Shown: positions 23,480 to 32,707, counted from the first letter of the stretch. The stretch: DNA of 64,000 nucleotides from Pseudomonas orientalis (GCF_022807995.1 NZ_CP094351.1:5007501-5071500); one strand, 5' to 3'. Notes: generated by a model from the letters alone, not told the origin. Made by a program: numbers and translations.

Positions 23480-24214
23480 TCAGACGAATGAATCGTCGTC
23501 GCCAAAGGCAGAGGAGTCGTCGGCATAATCGCTGTCGGCGATGCTGTCGGTGTTGTTGCCGCCCCAGTTGTCATTACCGGCGAACTTCTGATCATCGTTG
23601 CCCCAGCCACCTTGATCGCTCGCCGGCGCTGGTTGTTCGATGATCTCTTCCACCACCTGCGGTTGCTGGTTGTGATGAAACAGGCTGCTGATGCCTTCGG
23701 CGAGCAATACACCACCGGCCACGCCGGCAGCGGTCTTCATGGCGCCACCCAGAAACCCGCTGCCGGCTGGTGCGGCGGCGGCCGGTTGTGGCGGCTGTTG
23801 ATAATTCTGCTGCGGCGCCGGCTGATTGAACGATGGCCGCGCCGGCTCACGCCAACCGCCGCCCGAATTACCCGGCGCAGGCTGCGCATCGCGTGAACCA
23901 CCGCCAAAGATGCTCGACAGGAAACCACCGCCGCTGGCCGGAGCCGCGGGTGCGGACGTGGATTTGGCGCGCTGCAATTCTTCCTGCAGTTGCTGGATCT
24001 GCTGGGCCTGCTGCTTGTTTTGCGCGTCGAGGCTCTGCAGCGCATGTTCCTGCACCAGCAACGACTGGGTCATGTAATAGCCGGCGGCCGGTTGGCGAGT
24101 CATGTGTTCCTTGATCCGTGCTTCGGCCTGGGCGTCGCGGGGGGCTGAGTCCGTCTCGGCTTGCTGCAACCGTGAAAACAGTCCATCGATCAGGGTTTGT
24201 TCTTCGCTGTTCAT
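23480..24214 (-). CDS. DUF2076 family protein
   Basis: A 244-residue protein of the DUF2076 family. The N-terminal helix MNSEEQTLIDGLFSRLQQAE is followed by a coiled coil rich in Gln (about 60-95), a Gly/Pro/Gln low-complexity middle, a hydrophobic Gly/Ala segment SGFLGGAMKTAAGVAGGVLLAEGISSLF (about 158-185), and a very acidic C-terminus ending SAFGDDDSFV. The function is unknown; relatives are described as periplasmic ligand-binding sensors, but no signal peptide is seen. A strong terminator follows the gene. Confidence 0.82.
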   Translation of the reverse strand: MNSEEQTLIDGLFSRLQQAETDSAPRDAQAEARIKEHMTRQPAAGYYMTQSLLVQEHALQSLDAQNKQQAQQIQQLQEELQRAKSTSAPAAPASGGGFLSSIFGGGSRDAQPAPGNSGGGWREPARPSFNQPAPQQNYQQPPQPAAAAPAGSGFLGGAMKTAAGVAGGVLLAEGISSLFHHNQQPQVVEEIIEQPAPASDQGGWGNDDQKFAGNDNWGGNNTDSIADSDYADDSSAFGDDDSFV

Positions 24215-24384
24215 GGCGACCTCGTTAGATTGCCGGTAAAAATCAGGGTCCCGCCTGACATCAGGCAAGGTACGCCCTAGTTATGGGGCTGTTACCAATT
24301 GTTTCAATGGTCTTTACTCAAGGTTTACGTTTGCTTGCCCAGACCAGCTATCGGTTAAAGTGTGCCCCTGCTTTTCGGCCTGTG

Positions 24385-25053
24385 ATGACTCTGATGAATC
24401 CGTTAGACGTGCTGCGCGACTCCTTCCGCTTTACCCTGCGCAACCTGGGCGCCATCGTCCAGCTGTGCCTGCCGCTGGTGATCCTCGAGGCCCTGTTGCA
24501 ACAGGTGCTCGACCACACGCTGGGCCCGGAGGCCTTCAGCGGTTACAGCGTGATGGTGGGATTGCTGGTGTATCCGTTGTACACCGGCGCCTTGATCCTG
24601 TTCCTCGACGCCCGTACCCGGGGTGAATCGCCGCGTACCCGGGATGTGTGGGCCCTCGCCCTGGCCATGTGGCCGCGCTTCGCCCTGCTGACCGCGATGA
24701 GCACGCTGCTGATTCTGCTCGGGCTGTCGTTGTACTTCCTGCCGGGCCTGTGGCTGATGGTGGTGCTGGCGTTTGCCGAGTACCTGCTGGTATTGCGCGG
24801 CCTGTCGGCGCTTGAAGCGATGAAGGAAAGCCTGCGCCTGACCCGTGGACATTTCTGGCGCATCCTGATGTGCCTGCTGTGTGTGATGACCCCGCTGTGG
24901 CTGCTCAAGGGTGCCAGCGTGGCGGCGTATCCCGAACCCGCGCCGCTGCTGGGGCTGCTGATGGACAGCGCCCACAGTTTCCTGCAACTGTTTACCAGTG
25001 TGGTGCTGTTCCGTTTATTCATGTTGATCGGTGGCGACGCCGACGCGCGGTGA
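24385..25053 (+). CDS. YciC-like integral membrane protein
   Basis: A 222-residue inner-membrane protein with about six hydrophobic segments, starting NPLDVLRDSFRFTLRNLGAIVQLCLPLVILEA and containing GLSALEAMKESLRLTRGHFWRIL, a pattern shared with YciC (UPF0259). ATG codons stand at 24385 and 24394 and neither has a strong ribosome-binding site; the open frame upstream is not conserved-looking. The function of the family is unknown, and a membrane-homeostasis role is only a guess. It reads towards the endo/exonuclease gene, 41 bases later. Confidence 0.7.
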   Translation: MTLMNPLDVLRDSFRFTLRNLGAIVQLCLPLVILEALLQQVLDHTLGPEAFSGYSVMVGLLVYPLYTGALILFLDARTRGESPRTRDVWALALAMWPRFALLTAMSTLLILLGLSLYFLPGLWLMVVLAFAEYLLVLRGLSALEAMKESLRLTRGHFWRILMCLLCVMTPLWLLKGASVAAYPEPAPLLGLLMDSAHSFLQLFTSVVLFRLFMLIGGDADAR

Positions 25054-25094
25054 TATGCTCCGTGCCTCTTCTGAAACGCACATAAGCCGAGCCG

Positions 25095-26183
25095 ATGACC
25101 CGTTTATTGCGCATCACCCTGTTGAGCCTGCTGCTGATTGCAGGCCTGTTGGCTGCACTGATCTACAGCCTGACCTGGCGCCCGGCCGACAAGGAGACCC
25201 TGCCGGTCAGTTGCGTGGCACCGCGTGCACCGACCCTGCTGCCGGGGCAGACGCTCAAGGTGATGACCTGGAATCTGCAGTACCTGGCCGGCAAGAACTA
25301 CGTGTTCTGGTACGACACTCCCGACGGCAGCGGCCCGGACGAGCGGCCCACGGTTGAAGACATGGCCTTCAGCCTCGACGAAGTGGCGCGGGTGATCCGC
25401 GACGAACAGCCCGACATCCTGCTGTTGCAGGAAATCGACGAAGGCGCCAAGCCCTCCCATTACCAGGATCAACTCGCGCTGTTGCAGGAGCGGCTGGTCG
25501 ACCTCTACCCCTGCAGCGCCCAGGCGTTCGACTGGAAAGCCGACTTTGTGCCCAGCCTGCCCATCTTCGGCAGCGTCGGGCGCAAGTTGGCGACGCTGAG
25601 CCGCTACCAGATCGAACACGCCGAGCGTCTGCAATTACCGACCGCCGATGCCAATTTCATCAGCCGCCAGTTCCAGCCCAGGCCGGCCTTGTTGCTGACT
25701 TACCTGCCGCTGAGCGACGGCGGGCAACTGGCGGTACTCAACACGCGCCTGGATGGCGGCGTGCCTGGGCGCAGTGCCGTGCAGGGACAGGTGGAGGCCA
25801 CCGTGAAGTTACTGGATAACCTCGAAGGCCGCGGCACGCCCTGGTTGATCGGCGGGGATTTCAATCTGCTGCCGCTGGGCCAATTCCTGCGCCTGGATGC
25901 GCAAAAACGCGGCGAGTATTCGCCGGACAGTGAATTGCACCTGTTGTGGGATAAATACCCGATGATCCCGAGCAACAGTGAATCGAGCGGCATCGACCGC
26001 AAGCAATGGCTGACGCACTTCCCCAATGACCCAAGCCTCGAGGGGCCGGATCGGACGCTGGACTACCTGTTCTACAGCGCGCGGATCAAGCGGGTGGAGG
26101 CCAAGGTCAGGCAGGAAGATACCTTGCGCATCTCCAACCACTTGCCGGTCATTGCTCGGTTCCTGCTGCCCGCCGCGCAATAA
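25095..26183 (+). CDS. Endonuclease/exonuclease/phosphatase family protein
   Basis: A 362-residue protein with an N-terminal membrane anchor (residues 5-26), so the catalytic domain probably faces the periplasm. EEP-fold motifs in order are MTWNLQYL, LLQEIDEG, IGGDFNLLPLG, LDYLFYSARI and SNHLPVIARF with the catalytic His. Members cut DNA, dephosphorylate inositol phosphates or hydrolyse sphingomyelin, and the substrate here is not identifiable. It directly follows the YciC-like gene and ends just before a REPIN. Confidence 0.85.
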   Translation: MTRLLRITLLSLLLIAGLLAALIYSLTWRPADKETLPVSCVAPRAPTLLPGQTLKVMTWNLQYLAGKNYVFWYDTPDGSGPDERPTVEDMAFSLDEVARVIRDEQPDILLLQEIDEGAKPSHYQDQLALLQERLVDLYPCSAQAFDWKADFVPSLPIFGSVGRKLATLSRYQIEHAERLQLPTADANFISRQFQPRPALLLTYLPLSDGGQLAVLNTRLDGGVPGRSAVQGQVEATVKLLDNLEGRGTPWLIGGDFNLLPLGQFLRLDAQKRGEYSPDSELHLLWDKYPMIPSNSESSGIDRKQWLTHFPNDPSLEGPDRTLDYLFYSARIKRVEAKVRQEDTLRISNHLPVIARFLLPAAQ

Positions 26184-26185
26184 AA

Positions 26186-26274
26186 TGTGGGAGGGGGCTT
26201 GCCCCCGATGACAGTGTGTCAGCCAGTACATCTGTTACTGATACACCGCTATCGGGGGCAAGCCCCCTCCCACA
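26186..26274. repeat. REPIN
   Basis: Inward-facing REP pair of the GGGGGCTTGCCCCCGAT type between the convergent EEP and hrpB genes. Confidence 0.9.
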
Positions 26275-26291
26275 GGGGATTTCCATTGTGG

Positions 26292-28799
26292 CTACTTTCG
26301 GGGTTTGATCCTGGCGGTCGCTTCAGCCACCAGGGGGTCATCCGGCCAGTAATGCTTGGGGTAACGCCCCTTCAAATCCTTCTTCACCTCGGCATAGGTA
26401 CTGCGCCAGAAGTTGGCCAGGTCCTGCGTGACCTGCACCGGCCGCCGCGCCGGCGACAGCAGGTGCAGCTTGACCACTTGGCGCCCACCGGCAATGCGTG
26501 GTGTATCCGCCAGCCCGAACAGCTCCTGCAAGCGCACCGCCAGGATCGGCGGCTGTTCGCTGTAGTCCAGGCGCACCGACGAGCCCGACGGCACTTTCAC
26601 ATGCTGGGGCGCGAGTTCATCCAGGCGCTGGGGCAGTGGCCAGGGCAGCAGGTTGTGCAGGTAGCTGGAAATATCCAGGTTGGCGAAATGGCTCAGGCGC
26701 GAGACTTTGCCCAGGTAGGGCATCAGCCAGTGCTCCAGGCTGGCGAGCAGGGCCTTGTCGCTGATATCGGGCCATTCGCTGGTGTGGCCGACGTCCAGTT
26801 GGCGCAGCAGCATCACACGGGCCTGCCATTGGCGCAGTTCCGGGGTCCAGGGCAATAGCTCCAGGCCTTTGCGCCGCACCAGATTGACCAGTGCCTGACT
26901 GCGCGCGGCCTCGTCAAGACCTGCAAGCGGTTCACGGCTGAGCACCAGTTCACCGACCTTGCGCTGGCGTTCGGCACGCAATACCCCTTCGCGCTCGTCC
27001 CAATCAAGTTGGTCGACATTGCGCACTTGCTCGGCGAGTACCGTGTCGAACAGCGCCGGATCGAAATCCGCCGCCAGGTAGATGCGCTCTTCGCGCTGGC
27101 CCTGACGGCTGCCCAGGTCGGCGATTACCAGCCAGGCTTGTTTCATCAAACTGTCGGCTTCGGCAAACAGCGCGGCGCGTCCATTGGCCAGCCGGTATTC
27201 GGCGCCACCGGGGCGACGCTGTTGGGCGACGCGGTCCGGATAAGCCAGTGCCAGCAAGGCGCCGAGCCAGCGCGGGTGATCGGGGTCGGCCACCGGTTGG
27301 GTGGCCTTGCCTCGCAGATAGCCGCGATATTGCCGCGCCAACTGTTTGGCCCGCTGCACCCCGCCTTGGGTGCCGCGCGCACGCTCTTCGCCGGACAACA
27401 GCGCCAGACGACTGTGCAAGTCGGCACCGCCGCCGCGCAGGATATCGCGCTCCCCCAACAAGGCGGCCACGTCGCAGGCCATGGCCGCGAGCCCCAGGTC
27501 CTGCCCGCGCAACAGCAAGTGGGCGATACGCGGATGGGCCGGCAATTGGGCCATCTTCTGGCCATGGGCGGTGAGCTTGTCGTCATTCAAGGCGCCGAGG
27601 CGCACCAGCAAGTCCTGGGCCTGGGCGTAGGCGGCGGTCGGTGGCACATCGAGCCACACCAGTTGCGCGGGGGTGACGCCCCAGCGCGCCAATTGCAAGG
27701 CCAGGCCGGCGAGGTCGGCGGCGAGGATTTCCGCACTGCCGTAGGCGGCCAGCCCGTCATGCTGGTCTTCGGACCACAAGCGATAACACACCCCCGGCTC
27801 CAACCGCCCTGCCCGGCCGGCACGCTGAGTGGCGCTGGCGCGGGAGATGCGCTGGGTGTCGAGGCGGGTCATGCCGCTGCCGGGATCGAAGCGCGGCACC
27901 CGCGCCAGCCCGGCGTCGATGACAACGCGCACGCCGTTGATGGTCAGGCTGGTCTCGGCAATGTTGGTGGCCAGCACCACTTTGCGCTTGCCGGCCGGCG
28001 CGGGGTCGATGGCGGCGCGCTGGGCATTGAGGTCGAGCTCGCCGTGCAGCGGACACAGCAGCACATCGGGCTGATGACCCAAGGCGTCGGACAGTTGCTG
28101 ATGGACCCGGCGAATCTCCGCCTGCCCCGGCAGGAACACCAGCACGCTGCCGGTTTCGTCATGCAGGGCTTCAAGAATCGTCTGCACCACCCGCGGCTCG
28201 ATGAACTCCCCGGCCTGGTACGGCCGCCCCCAGCGCATCCGCACCGGGAACATGCGCCCTTCGCTGCGCAGGATCGGTGCGTCATCCAGCAGGCTGGCGA
28301 GGCGCTCGCCTTCGAGGGTGGCGGACATCAGCAGGATTTTCAGTGGTTGGTCATCGCGAAACAGCTCGCGACCGTTGAGGCTCAGGGCCAGCGCCAGATC
28401 GGCATCGAGGCTGCGCTCGTGGAATTCGTCGAAGATCAACAGGCCCACGCCGTCCAGCGCCGGGTCGTCCTGCAGGCGACGGGTGAGGATGCCTTCGGTG
28501 ACCACTTCGATACGCGTGTTGGGGCCGACTTTGCTGTCGAGGCGGATGCGATAGCCGACGGTTTCACCGACCTTTTCACCCAACTCGCTGGCCAGTCGCT
28601 CGGCGGCGGCACGCGCAGCCAGGCGCCTGGGTTCGAGCATCAGGATGGTCTGCCCGGCGAGCCAGGGCTCGTTCAATAAAGCCAGAGGCACGCGGGTGGT
28701 TTTACCGGCGCCGGGCGGCGCTTCCAGCACGGCTTCATGGCGAATCGCCAAGGCGTCACGCAGGGCGGGTAAAACATCATCAATCGGCAACGAATTCAT
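26292..28799 (-). CDS. hrpB: ATP-dependent RNA helicase HrpB
   Basis: DEAH-type helicase of 835 residues (E. coli HrpB about 810). Motif I is APPGAGKTTRVPLAL (near residues 30-44), motif II LIFDEFHERSLD, motif III MSATLEG, motif V ATNIAETSLTI and motif VI QRAGRAGR. The long C-terminal region ends with the family hallmark WRSTYAEVKKDLKGRYPKHYWPDDP. The RNA substrate of HrpB is not well established. The start MNSLPIDD at 28799 is chosen as the canonical beginning; the frame extends upstream without support. Confidence 0.95.
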   Translation of the reverse strand: MNSLPIDDVLPALRDALAIRHEAVLEAPPGAGKTTRVPLALLNEPWLAGQTILMLEPRRLAARAAAERLASELGEKVGETVGYRIRLDSKVGPNTRIEVVTEGILTRRLQDDPALDGVGLLIFDEFHERSLDADLALALSLNGRELFRDDQPLKILLMSATLEGERLASLLDDAPILRSEGRMFPVRMRWGRPYQAGEFIEPRVVQTILEALHDETGSVLVFLPGQAEIRRVHQQLSDALGHQPDVLLCPLHGELDLNAQRAAIDPAPAGKRKVVLATNIAETSLTINGVRVVIDAGLARVPRFDPGSGMTRLDTQRISRASATQRAGRAGRLEPGVCYRLWSEDQHDGLAAYGSAEILAADLAGLALQLARWGVTPAQLVWLDVPPTAAYAQAQDLLVRLGALNDDKLTAHGQKMAQLPAHPRIAHLLLRGQDLGLAAMACDVAALLGERDILRGGGADLHSRLALLSGEERARGTQGGVQRAKQLARQYRGYLRGKATQPVADPDHPRWLGALLALAYPDRVAQQRRPGGAEYRLANGRAALFAEADSLMKQAWLVIADLGSRQGQREERIYLAADFDPALFDTVLAEQVRNVDQLDWDEREGVLRAERQRKVGELVLSREPLAGLDEAARSQALVNLVRRKGLELLPWTPELRQWQARVMLLRQLDVGHTSEWPDISDKALLASLEHWLMPYLGKVSRLSHFANLDISSYLHNLLPWPLPQRLDELAPQHVKVPSGSSVRLDYSEQPPILAVRLQELFGLADTPRIAGGRQVVKLHLLSPARRPVQVTQDLANFWRSTYAEVKKDLKGRYPKHYWPDDPLVAEATARIKPRK

Positions 28800-28897
28800 A
28801 CTGGCTCCAAAGCAGAGCGGCGAGTATAACGGCGAACTGCCGGAGGCTGACGCGGGTCTTAAAAACACCCAATGTCCAGACTGTGAATGCAGTCGAG

Positions 28898-28986
28898 TGT
28901 GGGAGCTGGCTTGCCTGCGATGGCGGCGCTTCAGGGAAGACAGCGGTGACTGTCACACCGCTATCGCAGGCAAGCCAGCTCCCACA
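28898..28986. repeat. REPIN of the GGGAGCTGGCTTGCCTGCGAT type
   Basis: Outer REPs TGTGGGAGCTGGCTTGCCTG and CAGGCAAGCCAGCTCCCACA define a third REP sequence type, seen once in this window. It fills much of the 252-base gap between the divergent hrpB and lipoprotein genes; the rest of the gap shows nothing I can name. Confidence 0.9.
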
Positions 28987-29051
28987 TTGGATCATCGGCG
29001 TCTGGCACATCTGGCTTATAGTCACCCTTACTATGTTCAGGAGACTTTTTC

Positions 29052-29471
29052 ATGCGTATCGCTTCCCGTGTCATCGGCGGCGTCTTGGCCGTCACCCTGC
29101 TGAGCCAACTCACCGCCTGCGGTTCGATTTTCTATCCGGATCGGCGCGGCCAGATCGACGGCAAGATCGACCCGGCGATTGCCGTGCTCGATGCGGTCGG
29201 CCTGCTGTTCTATGTAATCCCGGGCCTGATCGCGTTTGGCGTCGACTTCGCCACGGGCGCGATCTATTTCGAACCGGGCAAGACCGCCCAGGTCGCGCCG
29301 GAAAAACTGCACGAAGCCATCGGCGCCGACGGCAAGGTCGATAACGTCAAGCTGCAGAGCATCATCCAGAAGGAAACCGGCCGCACCTTGCCGCTGGACG
29401 ACCCGCGCCTGATCCAGTTCAAGGGCAGCGTGCAACAACTGGCGTCCCTGGGCCTGCAACCCGCCGCATAA
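29052..29471 (+). CDS. Conserved lipoprotein
   Basis: A 139-residue lipoprotein. The signal peptide ends in the lipobox LTAC (Cys23). The mature part has the conserved GSIFYPDRRGQIDGKIDPAIAVLDAVGLLFYVIPGLIAFGVDFATGAIYFEPG with a hydrophobic hairpin (about residues 47-75). I recall close relatives in Pseudomonas genomes being mislabelled as polynucleotide phosphorylase; nothing here supports that. It reads 10 bases before fieF and may be co-transcribed. The function is unknown. Confidence 0.78.
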   Translation: MRIASRVIGGVLAVTLLSQLTACGSIFYPDRRGQIDGKIDPAIAVLDAVGLLFYVIPGLIAFGVDFATGAIYFEPGKTAQVAPEKLHEAIGADGKVDNVKLQSIIQKETGRTLPLDDPRLIQFKGSVQQLASLGLQPAA

Positions 29472-29480
29472 GGACAGCCC

Positions 29481-30374
29481 ATGACCAGCAGTCCCGAACA
29501 CGCCAGGCTTCTGCGCCTGGCCACCCGCGCCTCGGTGGGCGTGGCCTGCGCGCTGATCGTCACCAAGGCCATCGCCTGGTGGTTCAGTGGCTCGGTGGCC
29601 ATGCTCGCCGGGTTGACCGACTCGCTGCTCGACGGCGTGACCTCGTTGCTCAATCTGCTGGCGGTGCACTACGCCCTGCGCCCCGCCGATGATGATCACC
29701 GTTACGGCCACGGCAAGGCGGAGTCGCTGTCGGGGATGGCCCAGGCGCTGTTTATCGGCGCCAGTGCGGTGTTGATCGCGTTCCAGGCCTATCAACGCCT
29801 GCAGCACCCGGAACCGGTGGGCGCGCCCTGGCTGAGCATTGGCGTGATCTTGTTCTCATTGGTGCTGACCGTGGCGTTGTTGATGCTGCAACACCGGGTG
29901 ATCCGCGAAACCGGCTCCAACGCGGTGCGCGCCGATTCGCTGCATTACCGCTCCGACCTGATGCTCAACGCCAGCATCCTGGTGGCGCTGGTGCTCGCCG
30001 GTTTTGGTTGGCAGCAGGTGGACGCCTGGTTCGGCCTGGGTATCGCCGCCTACATCCTGTGGAGCGCCGTCCAGATTGCCCGCGAGAGCTTTGCCGTGCT
30101 GATGGACGAGGAACTGCCGGCCGATATCAGCCAGCATATGCTGGACCTGGCCCGTGGCGTACCCGGAGTACTGGGTGCCCATGACTTGCGCACGCGGGTG
30201 TCCGGCAACCACTGGTTCGTGCAGTTGCACCTGGAATTGCCAGGGGAATTGACGTTATCCGTGGCCCACGGCATCAGCGACCAGGCCGCCGATGCCATTC
30301 ACCGGGCCTACCCGAAGGCCGAGGTGCTGGTGCACGCCGACCCACTGGAAGTGGTCACCGGCGCCAGAGCCTAA
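29481..30374 (+). CDS. fieF: Cation diffusion facilitator, ferrous iron/zinc efflux (FieF)
   Basis: Proton-driven divalent metal exporter of the inner membrane, 297 residues (E. coli FieF 300). Six spans are followed by a cytoplasmic C-terminal domain. The metal site is visible as the Asp pair in GLTDSLLDG (span 2) and His-Asp in ADSLHYRSDLM (span 5). The C-domain holds HDLRTRVSGNHWFVQLHLELPGE, with residues that bind further metal ions. The stop overlaps the end of the convergent DUF6515-like gene by 4 bases. Confidence 0.92.
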   Translation: MTSSPEHARLLRLATRASVGVACALIVTKAIAWWFSGSVAMLAGLTDSLLDGVTSLLNLLAVHYALRPADDDHRYGHGKAESLSGMAQALFIGASAVLIAFQAYQRLQHPEPVGAPWLSIGVILFSLVLTVALLMLQHRVIRETGSNAVRADSLHYRSDLMLNASILVALVLAGFGWQQVDAWFGLGIAAYILWSAVQIARESFAVLMDEELPADISQHMLDLARGVPGVLGAHDLRTRVSGNHWFVQLHLELPGELTLSVAHGISDQAADAIHRAYPKAEVLVHADPLEVVTGARA

Positions 30375-31381
30375 TACTGGACCTGATAGCCACGACTGCT
30401 CAGGCAGTTGCCCTGCGCCTGGCGGTAGGTTTGCACAACGGCAGGGTCGGGGGCGTAGGTGGCGGCCTGCGGGTCAAAGCCGCTTTGCTGCGCGGCCCAG
30501 CGATAACAATCGTAACCGTCCTGCTGTACCTGAGCCGGCGACTGCCCATTGGCAGGGTAGGCCACCACGTTATAGCCGTTGCCTTGCGGCGCAGGCGGCG
30601 GCACAGGCACTTGCGCCGGCGGTTCCACCACCACGTATTGCTGAGTGTTCTGTTCGTAGGCGTAGTAGGCGCCAGCCGCCAGAAACAATAGCGAACCGCC
30701 CACCCAGACTTCACGTGCGTAGTCCGGCAAATACTGCACACGAATGCCGTACGGCGGCCTCACCACCACATAACGCGGGCCTTGCGGACGGTACCAGTAA
30801 CCGCCGGAGAAAAAGTAATCCTGGCCGCGATACGGCACGCGGTAATTGCGCTCCGGGAAACGGTCGACGATATAGCCTGGGCGATACTGCGGGCCCGGGC
30901 CCCAGCCGTTGCCATGCCCGTCGGGGCGGCCAGGCCAGCGGTTATCCCAACGGTTATCATTGGGGTGACCATTGTAGCCGGGGCGCGAACCCGGACCGCC
31001 AGCCTCCCAGTGCCGGTTGTCGTCGTTGCGCCGGGGTATGTCGCGGTAGTAACCCTGGCGCGGTTCCTGGGTCTGGCGCACGGTATCGGGCCGGCCCTGG
31101 ATCGGCAGGTTGTTGGACGGCTGCGGTTGTGGCCGCCCCGGCTCATTGACCTGCGGGCGCCCTTGCCATTGACCGCCGCCATTGTGGCCATCGCGATCAA
31201 CCTGCGGGCGCGGCTGATTGTTTTCCGGGCGACCTGCCCCTTCCGGTCCCCGCTCATGCTGGCCGCCGCCCTGTGGCCGCGGCCCCTGGCCCGGTGAGTT
31301 ATCGCGCTCGTCGGCCATTACCTGCGTGCCGACGCTGACCACCAGCAAACCAACACCTGCCATACGCCAGATGCGCTTCAT
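30371..31381 (-). CDS. DUF6515-like exported protein with long disordered region
   Basis: A 336-residue exported protein. A signal peptide (about residues 1-22, ending VMA) is followed by some 150 residues rich in Gly, Pro, Arg, Asn and Gln with little predicted order. A compact part with YRVPYRGQDYFFSGGYWYRPQGPRYVVVRPPYG comes next, then a single hydrophobic stretch (EVWVGGSLLFLAAGAYYAY), and a C-terminal domain with two Cys (YDCYRWA, GNCLSSRG). The YRGxDYFFxxGYWYRP pattern fits DUF6515 as I remember it. AGGAAAA before the ATG supports 31381. The function is unknown; a surface role is a guess. Confidence 0.7.
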   Translation of the reverse strand: MKRIWRMAGVGLLVVSVGTQVMADERDNSPGQGPRPQGGGQHERGPEGAGRPENNQPRPQVDRDGHNGGGQWQGRPQVNEPGRPQPQPSNNLPIQGRPDTVRQTQEPRQGYYRDIPRRNDDNRHWEAGGPGSRPGYNGHPNDNRWDNRWPGRPDGHGNGWGPGPQYRPGYIVDRFPERNYRVPYRGQDYFFSGGYWYRPQGPRYVVVRPPYGIRVQYLPDYAREVWVGGSLLFLAAGAYYAYEQNTQQYVVVEPPAQVPVPPPAPQGNGYNVVAYPANGQSPAQVQQDGYDCYRWAAQQSGFDPQAATYAPDPAVVQTYRQAQGNCLSSRGYQVQY

Positions 31382-31488
31382 GCTTTTCCTCACTGCGGGT
31401 TAGGGCTTGTTCATGAGACTGGGAAAGCCTCGCCCGGTTCTGAGACAGGTTATCAGTCACGAGAACTATTTTCTTGAACGCAAAAGAA

Positions 31489-31514
31489 AAGGGGTGACCC
31501 GTCGGCCACCCCTT
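31489..31514 (-). terminator. Rho-independent terminator of a minus-strand transcript
   Basis: AAGGGGTG/CACCCCTT with a 10-base loop, followed on the minus strand by TTCTTTTG. No annotated gene ends here: the next minus-strand gene downstream starts at 31381. The hairpin therefore points to a non-coding transcript arriving from higher coordinates. Confidence 0.65.
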
Positions 31515-31680
31515 GAGAATTTCGTCCTGGCTCAACGCTTTTGACGTTGGCTCACCTCACGCTGTCTTGTGGACAGTGTGCAGCCTGGAGGCCGGCTCAA
31601 CCCTGCTGGGGTGGCGGCCGCAGCGAGCCTGATTGGGCGGGCTGCAGTGGACTGTTGTCCAGGCGGTGATTCTGTTGATA
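31489..31680 (-). ncRNA. Candidate small RNA
   Basis: The 417-base gap between the DUF6515-like gene and an Lrp gene holds a minus-strand stretch with several hairpins in a row: GGAC/GTCC near 31650, CTGTC/GACAG near 31563-31577, AACG/CGTT near 31537-31551, then the terminator at 31489-31514. A possible -10 (TATCTT on the minus strand, about 31683) would give a transcript near 180 nt. The open frame in this stretch (70 codons) has no recognisable protein character. The class is unknown; I did not recognise RsmY, RsmZ, Crc or RgsA. Confidence 0.4.
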
Positions 31681-31798
31681 AAGATACAGGCACCCGCCCG
31701 ACGGATGATTGCGAAGATTGCGTCAATAAACAGTGCTTGCGCAATTTTTAACCCTTCATGGATAATTCACCGCAATAGTTACGACAAAGGCTAACCCA

Positions 31799-32278
31799 AT
31801 GAGCAAGCTTGACCGATACGACCTGAGTATTTTGGCGGAATTGCAGCGTGACGCGCGGATCTCCAACCAGGAGCTGGCCGAGCGTATCGGCCTGTCGCCT
31901 TCGCCCTGCTCGCGCCGGGTCAAGCAATTGGAAGACGACGGCTATATCGCCCGCCAGGTCGCGTTGCTCGACCGCAAGATGCTCGGCCTGAGCCTGACCG
32001 CCTATGTGCTGATCGGCATGGACCGGCATACGCCGGAACGTTTCGAGAATTTCGAAGCGGCCATCCGTACACTGCCGCAAGTACTGGAATGCAGCCTGGT
32101 GACCGGGATGGACGCCGACTATCAGTTGAAGGTGGTGGTGCCGGACATGGACCATTATCAAAAGCTGCTGCTGGGGCATCTGACCCGGATTGAAGGCGTG
32201 ACCAGCGTGCGCTCCAGCTTTGTGCTGAACCAGGTGCTCAACAGCACCGAACTGCCATTGACCCACCTGCGCACCTGA
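31799..32278 (+). CDS. Lrp/AsnC family regulator
   Basis: A 159-residue regulator with the N-terminal helix-turn-helix KLDRYDLSILAELQRDARISNQELAERIGLSPSPCSRRVKQLEDDGYI and a C-terminal RAM ligand domain (about 75-155). AAAGG stands upstream of the ATG. Its neighbours (a candidate small RNA upstream, a REPIN and a small membrane protein downstream) give no clear target. By family it senses an amino acid or related metabolite. Confidence 0.88.
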   Translation: MSKLDRYDLSILAELQRDARISNQELAERIGLSPSPCSRRVKQLEDDGYIARQVALLDRKMLGLSLTAYVLIGMDRHTPERFENFEAAIRTLPQVLECSLVTGMDADYQLKVVVPDMDHYQKLLLGHLTRIEGVTSVRSSFVLNQVLNSTELPLTHLRT

Positions 32279-32307
32279 GAACAACGACGTTCGAGGGGCT
32301 TGCTTGT

Positions 32308-32407
32308 TGTAGGAGCGAGCTTGCTCGCGAAAAACGTCAACGATACCGCGTGCTTTCTGAATGAACGCGGCGCCTGTGAGTTTTTCGCGAGCAAGCTCGC
32401 TCCTACA
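32308..32407. repeat. REPIN of the TAGGAGCGAG type
   Basis: TGTAGGAGCGAGCTTGCTCGCGA and its inverted partner TCGCGAGCAAGCTCGCTCCTACA enclose a spacer that is very like that of the element at 44844-44943 (AACGATA-CGCGTG-TTTCTGAAT-AACGCGGCGCCTGT). Confidence 0.9.
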
Positions 32408-32488
32408 TTTGGATTGTGCTTCGACTCAGGTCAATGTTGTGTCTGTGACGCTGCCGTATACTTCCCGCCTGCCTTTGTAGGAAGCCCC

Positions 32489-32707
32489 ATGAACAACATT
32501 GACCCCGCCCTGTTCGAAGAATGGATGATGACCGGCCTGGTCACTATCCTGATCATTTTCATGGGCTTTATCGTCTGGGACCTGGCGAAGAAATCCAAGG
32601 CCGGGCGCTTTGGCTCGTTCATTCTGTTTTTCGTGCTGGGTCTGGGCGTGGCCGCGTTCATCATCAAGAGCGTGGTGATCGGCCTGATCGAGTCCGGCGC
32701 CTTATAG
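32489..32707 (+). CDS. DUF2788 small membrane protein
   Basis: A 72-residue inner-membrane protein with two hydrophobic segments (about residues 14-33 and 45-68) and a basic loop KKSKAGRFGSF between them, matching DUF2788. TAGGAAG precedes the ATG at 32489. Its TAG and the TAA of the convergent rluE share the six bases TTATAG, so the two genes overlap at their very ends. The function is unknown. Confidence 0.82.
   Translation: MNNIDPALFEEWMMTGLVTILIIFMGFIVWDLAKKSKAGRFGSFILFFVLGLGVAAFIIKSVVIGLIESGAL

Noticed and set aside
31532..31744. 70-codon minus-strand frame as a small gene
   Set aside because: The translation shows no conserved pattern and covers the hairpins of the candidate small RNA; a terminator directly follows, which fits an RNA better.
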